12,167 bases of DNA, taken from the NCBI GenBank assembly GCA_011800805.1, contig MPNW01001144.1, positions 1 through 12,167 of the forward strand, given 5' to 3'. The position numbers were made by a program, and so were the translations under genes. The DNA comes from Hirudo medicinalis. Lineage: Eukaryota; Annelida; Clitellata; Hirudinida; Hirudinidae. Position 1 is the first letter of the stretch. Each line of letters begins with the position of its first letter. The notes below the pieces were generated by a model that made no database searches, was not told where the DNA came from, and saw only the letters and a list, made by a program, of their open reading frames with translations. This document shows positions 1 through 5,387 of this stretch, piece by piece.

Positions 1-180
1 AGATAAGACTTCCAGAAAGCTTCTTGCCACAGATGTACCACATTTTCATGCATCCAGACCTGATGAACTTTACTTTCAGTGGCTCTATACACATGGAATT
101 GAAAGTCTTGACAGCCACAGATTTTGTTGTCTTCCATTCGAAAGAGCTTGACATTCATTCTGTTTCTTTAACTCTGACAG
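1..180 (+). CDS. Aminopeptidase exon 1 of window (5' partial): N-terminal beta domain
   Basis: The frame starts with ATA at base 3 and reads [20 protein letters not shown] followed by NFTFSGS, the typical start of the M1 ectodomain (RLP...P..Y......PDL..FTF.G). Bases 1-2 are AG and could be the splice acceptor or coding. The exon ends with G in phase 1 before the donor gttggc at 181. NFT is an N-glycosylation sequon. Reading on through the donor reaches a stop at 204 and is not supported by homology. Confidence 0.85.
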
Positions 181-3100
181 GTTGGCTAACAAATGAGACA
201 GAATGAAATTTGTTTATCATGTTTGTGTGAGGTTGGATGGAGGTCAAGGTTGATGATTAAATGCATCTGCTGAGCTATCAATCACAAATGAATCCATGCA
301 TTGAATTTTTATTTCTGCCTCATCGTTGTGCTTTCGCCACAGGCCCAAAAACGAGGGAAGTGGCTATCGTCGATCGGATGACCAGCGTCTCGTTCGAGCA
401 GGTGTACTTGAAGCTTTCCGAGGAGTTGTCTGCGGGCTCGATGGTCGACCTTCGCATTTCCTTCTCTGGAAAGTTGAACGACAACATGTACGGCTTCTAT
501 AGGAGTTCTTACAAGACAAAAACTGGCGATAGGAGGTCAGTTTCTTTGGAGTGGATGATGTCGATGATTTTGGATGATGGTGATGATAGTGGACGATGGT
601 GATGATAGTGGATGATGTTAAGTATAACGGATGATGGTGATGATATTGGATGGATGATGAGTTATTGAATGACATAGATGTCATCAAGATAATGGCATAG
701 AATAGCTAGGGAAAAATAAGACATTTATGGCCTCTCTTACTTAAGATCTTTCTTATTTATCATCAGGTGCTATGATTATTACTGAGTAATATGTCAAACA
801 TCGTAATTATTCATCAATCAATATAATATTAATAACTGCTAATAATTATTATATTAATAATAATAACTACTACGTCCACTCTGAAATTGCCCGACGTAAA
901 TCTCTCAGATGGCTGGCCACGACGCACTTCGAGCCGACGGACGCCAGGGCCGCATTCCCCTGCTTCGACGAACCCCACCTCAAAGCCAATTTCTCCTTTG
1001 CCGTCGTTCGACCCGTGGACTACATCTCTCTCTTCAACACCGAAAAAGTTGTTTACTTTTACGAGTAGAGGTCATGCGCATTTAAGGCACGCACGCTCTA
1101 GACAAAACTGCTACGTTTTTGAAAGATAGCGGAGGAGGAGTTCAAAGGCGAAGGCGGCTCGGCCACGGGGACGATCGACAGGTTCGCGACGACCGTCAAG
1201 ATGAGCACTTATCTCGTGGCATTTGTTGTTTGTGACTTTCAAGCCAGTTCGAAGTTCACCAAGACCAATGTGAAGGTTATTTACAAATGACTACAATTTT
1301 CTTTTGCTGAAGAACTAACTACAAGGGCTGTCTCTGAAGAATGCGTGTGCTTTTAAGATCGACAAATAATTTGTTTATTAACTATTATAATTTATTTATT
1401 GTTATTATTATTATTATAATTATATTATTGTTATTATTATTATTATAATTATATTATTGTTATTATTATTATTATTATATTATTGTTATTATTATTATAA
1501 TTATATTATTGTTATTATTATTATAATTATATTATTGTTATTATTATTATTATAATTATATTATTGTTATTATTATTATTATAATTATATTATTGTTATT
1601 ATTATTATTATAATTATATTATTGTTATTATTATTATTTTAAATTATTAGTTGCTCGATAATTTTTCTTTTCAACTCGAAACTTTTACGACTTAAAACGA
1701 AAGTGCCAGCAAAATGTCACATCATCGAAGGAAGAATTTCGAATCGTCTTTTCATAAAATTTTCATTTCGGCCTCTTCCTGAAGTTTTCCCGCCTCGAAT
1801 TCCAGGTGTCCGTGTACACTCCGCAAGAGATGATCGGCGACACGGAACTGGCTCTCGACAGTGCCGTCAAAATCCTCGACTTCTTGGAGGATTTTTATGG
1901 AGTGAAGTATCCGTTCAACAAGTCGGGTGCGGTCTCGTCTGCTTCGAATATTCGAACGATGAAAGATTTCGTTTTGTCGTTTCGTTTGCACGATCACGTT
2001 TCGGTATTTTTTTTTTAAATGTAAAATAAGATTAAAAAGGTAAGAAGTGTAAATCTTACCTAATTTATTAATATGTTTATTATCAAATGACATTAATATG
2101 TTTATTATCAAATGATATTAATTTAAATACCTAAGAAAGTACTGCTTCAAAGTTGATAGGAAACTCGAAATCTTCGCAGATCACGTGGGCATTCCTGACC
2201 TTTCAGTTGGGGCAATGGAGAACTGGGGCTTGGTTACCTACTTGATGAGGTACCTGGTCTTCGACGACGAGGAAAGTTCAGAGAGGGACAAACAGTGGGT
2301 AGTGGTCATCGTGGCCCACGAATTGGCCCATCAGGTAACCAGCTAATAGGAAAATGCCATTTCTTGTTGCCCTACCAATTCAATCTGTTCGACCTGTTCA
2401 ATTTTAACTCGTTCTGACCTTAATTATCTTTTTCGTTGCAGTGGTTCGGTAACCTGGTAACCATGAAGTGGTGGAACGACCTGTGGCTGAATGAAGGCTT
2501 TGCGAGATTTGTTGAACACGTTGCCACCGACAACATAAAACCCGACTGGTTGATGGTGAGCATGCATCAGCATTCGTTTAATTTTAACTATTTTTTTGCA
2601 ATTCACGACTTTGGATCGGTCGGACAATTCGACGAGATGTCGACCTGGTTGAATGTCAATCAGAAGTGCCTTCACCAATCAGATGGAGTCCTTCAGCGAC
2701 GACACGCTGAACCCCGCCCTGAGATCCGACATCCTGCCCAGTTCTCACCCCATCTCGGTGCCGGTCGTTGACCCGCTCGAGATCGGAGAAATATTCGATA
2801 CGATTTCTTACGAGAAGGTTTGTTTGTTCGGAGGTTTTACACTTCTCCTTATGAAAGATAAAATTTTTATAATTGTAAAATCATCTTGATTTTTCAATAA
2901 AATTTTTCTCAATAAATTAACAAAAAATTAACATAAAATTGATATGTTTTATTTACATTTTGTTGTCGATTTGTGTAAAAAAAAAAGAAAGACAAATTAC
3001 CCCTTTTCTCATTCGACCAGGGTGCGGCCGTCATAAGGATGCTCGAGCGAGTGGTAGGAGCAGACATCTTCAACAAAGCCCTCAGAAGTTACCTGACCAA

Positions 3101-4707
3101 GCACCAGTACGCCAACGCCGAAACCGACGACCTCTGGAAGTCCTTCACCTCGGAGGTCACGACTTATTTGTCGATTTGTGCTCAAGTTCTGAATGGTAAC
3201 GGGATGAGAAATTACAGTGGTCCTTTCTAAATTTATGACACCATCATGTCAACCTTCTTATTAATTTGTTAATTTATTATTACTTGTTAATTTATTTACT
3301 TTTCAATTCTTCTCCCAGATGAAGAACACGAAAATGGAAATCGACGTCAAGGAGATGATGGACACGTGGACCCTTCAGATGGGCTTCCCGCTGGTCACGT
3401 TGGCTAGGTCGGGTCGAAACGTCACGGTCACTCAGGAGAGGTTCATGTTCAAGACGTTGGCAGATCCGGGCTACAGATCGGATTTCGACGATTCCAGAAA
3501 CTACACGAGCCCTTTTGGGCATGAAAAATTATTTTATTTATAACTTGTTATCTGTCGAATTAATGGCATTAATAAATAGTAATTCGCTAAAGATTATGAA
3601 TCTGTTTAACATTGCATCACCTTTCTCCTGTACATCCAGATACAAGTGGTACATTCCTCTGACGTACGTGACCAACTTTAGACCGAACAATGCTTCTCTC
3701 GTGCTCATAAACAAGCAAGACAGAAGTGAGTTTTTCTTTTGCAATGTTTGAAATGTCAAAAATAGAATGTCATTAAAATCTAGAATGCAAAAAAAAACCT
3801 TCGCTCGTTCACGTACGTCCTCTTGACATTTGCCAATTCTGGCAGTCACGACGACTTTGATAAACATTTTCCTTCCAGTAAGTTTCTTGCTGGAATCAGA
3901 TGTGGATTGGATCAAGGCAAACCATAACACCTCGGGGGTGTACAGGGTCCACTATGATGAGGCAGGGTGGGAGCCATAGTCAGGCAACTCAAGCATGATC
4001 ATACGGTAGGCTTTATTTCTTAGTCACCACGGTGATGTGATCTTCATCGTTACCAAATTTGTTTCACCTTGATTGTAACTGCCGTGGTAAAACTGGCAGC
4101 CATGGTAATGGCTGTGGTAATTTAAGATAATGGTGTTTATAAAGATGGTTATCATAATTGCTTGACAAATTAAGTTTTATTACTTAGGTTTTCACACCTT
4201 CCGACAGAGCCAACCTTTTGTCAGATGCTTTTGAGCTGGCAAGGTAAGCATAAATAGGCTCTCACCCTTTAAGGTCATGCCTGACCTTTGAACTTTTTGA
4301 AGGTCAGGACATCTTAACATAACCACAGCCCTTGACATGTCGACCTACTTGGTCAACGAGACGAGTTACAATCCTTGGAACATCATGAAAGACTGCTTGG
4401 ATGAAGTCATCGACTTATTTGACGGACATCCCCAGCATGCTCTGTTCAGGGTTCATTTGACCTTTGAGATGACGACGACGATGATGATGATGATGATGAT
4501 GGTGGTGATGATGATGATTATGATGTTTAGCCTCAGTACATAGTTGTTGCTTTTGTTGAGTTGAATGTTTGTTTGTTTGTTGTTTAACTTTTAGTGAATA
4601 ATGGTGGTGATGGTGCTTTTCAGAATTACCTGGAGAAGCTGGCCACACCTGCATTGAACAACCTTGGATGGGAAGACACTGGAGATCACGTGACCAAGTG
4701 AGGAACC

Positions 4708-4741
<34 letters not shown>

Positions 4742-5257
4742 AATGAAACAAGTTTATTTCAATAATAATTTTATGTCCTTAATTTCTCTTGTGGCACCTT
4801 TCATTAATAAAGCTTATAGTTTGCCACCAACGACATTGTTAATAATAATAATAATAATAATGATGATGATGATGATGATGATGATGATGGTAATGATAAT
4901 TACAGGTTGATGAGAAGCTACCTACTGGGACTGGCAGTGAACCAGGGATTCAAGGAGTACGTGGTGAGGGCTCGGGAGGAGTTCCGAGGTTGGATGAAGA
5001 ACGGAAAGAAGTTCGTGGTGAACTCGATGAAGGAATAAATCAGGACTTAATAATCACCGAATGAAAGCTAATTAAAAATGTTAAATCGGGATTTAATTGC
5101 CGAACAAATACTGCGAGCTAATGCGATTGTGCGTTGCGGTTGGAAACAATCGATTGGCTGGATTGTGGAATGAATATCAACCGTGTGGTGGAAAAGCTGT
5201 GTCGCTCCATCGTTGAGGCACCTCTGGCGTTAGGCAAATGGTGCATTACAAATTAAC

Positions 5258-5298
<41 letters not shown>

Positions 5299-5332
5299 GA
5301 TATTAATATTGTTATTATTATTGCTGTTACTA

Positions 5333-5387
<55 letters not shown>

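Noticed and set aside
364..687. Minus-strand open frame of 107 codons
   Set aside because: Antisense of exon 2 and the 19-bp repeat; His/Ser/Thr-rich translation of GAT sequence, no similarity.
3538..3930. Minus-strand open frame of 130 codons opposite exons 11-12
   Set aside because: Antisense shadow of conserved aminopeptidase exons and their introns.
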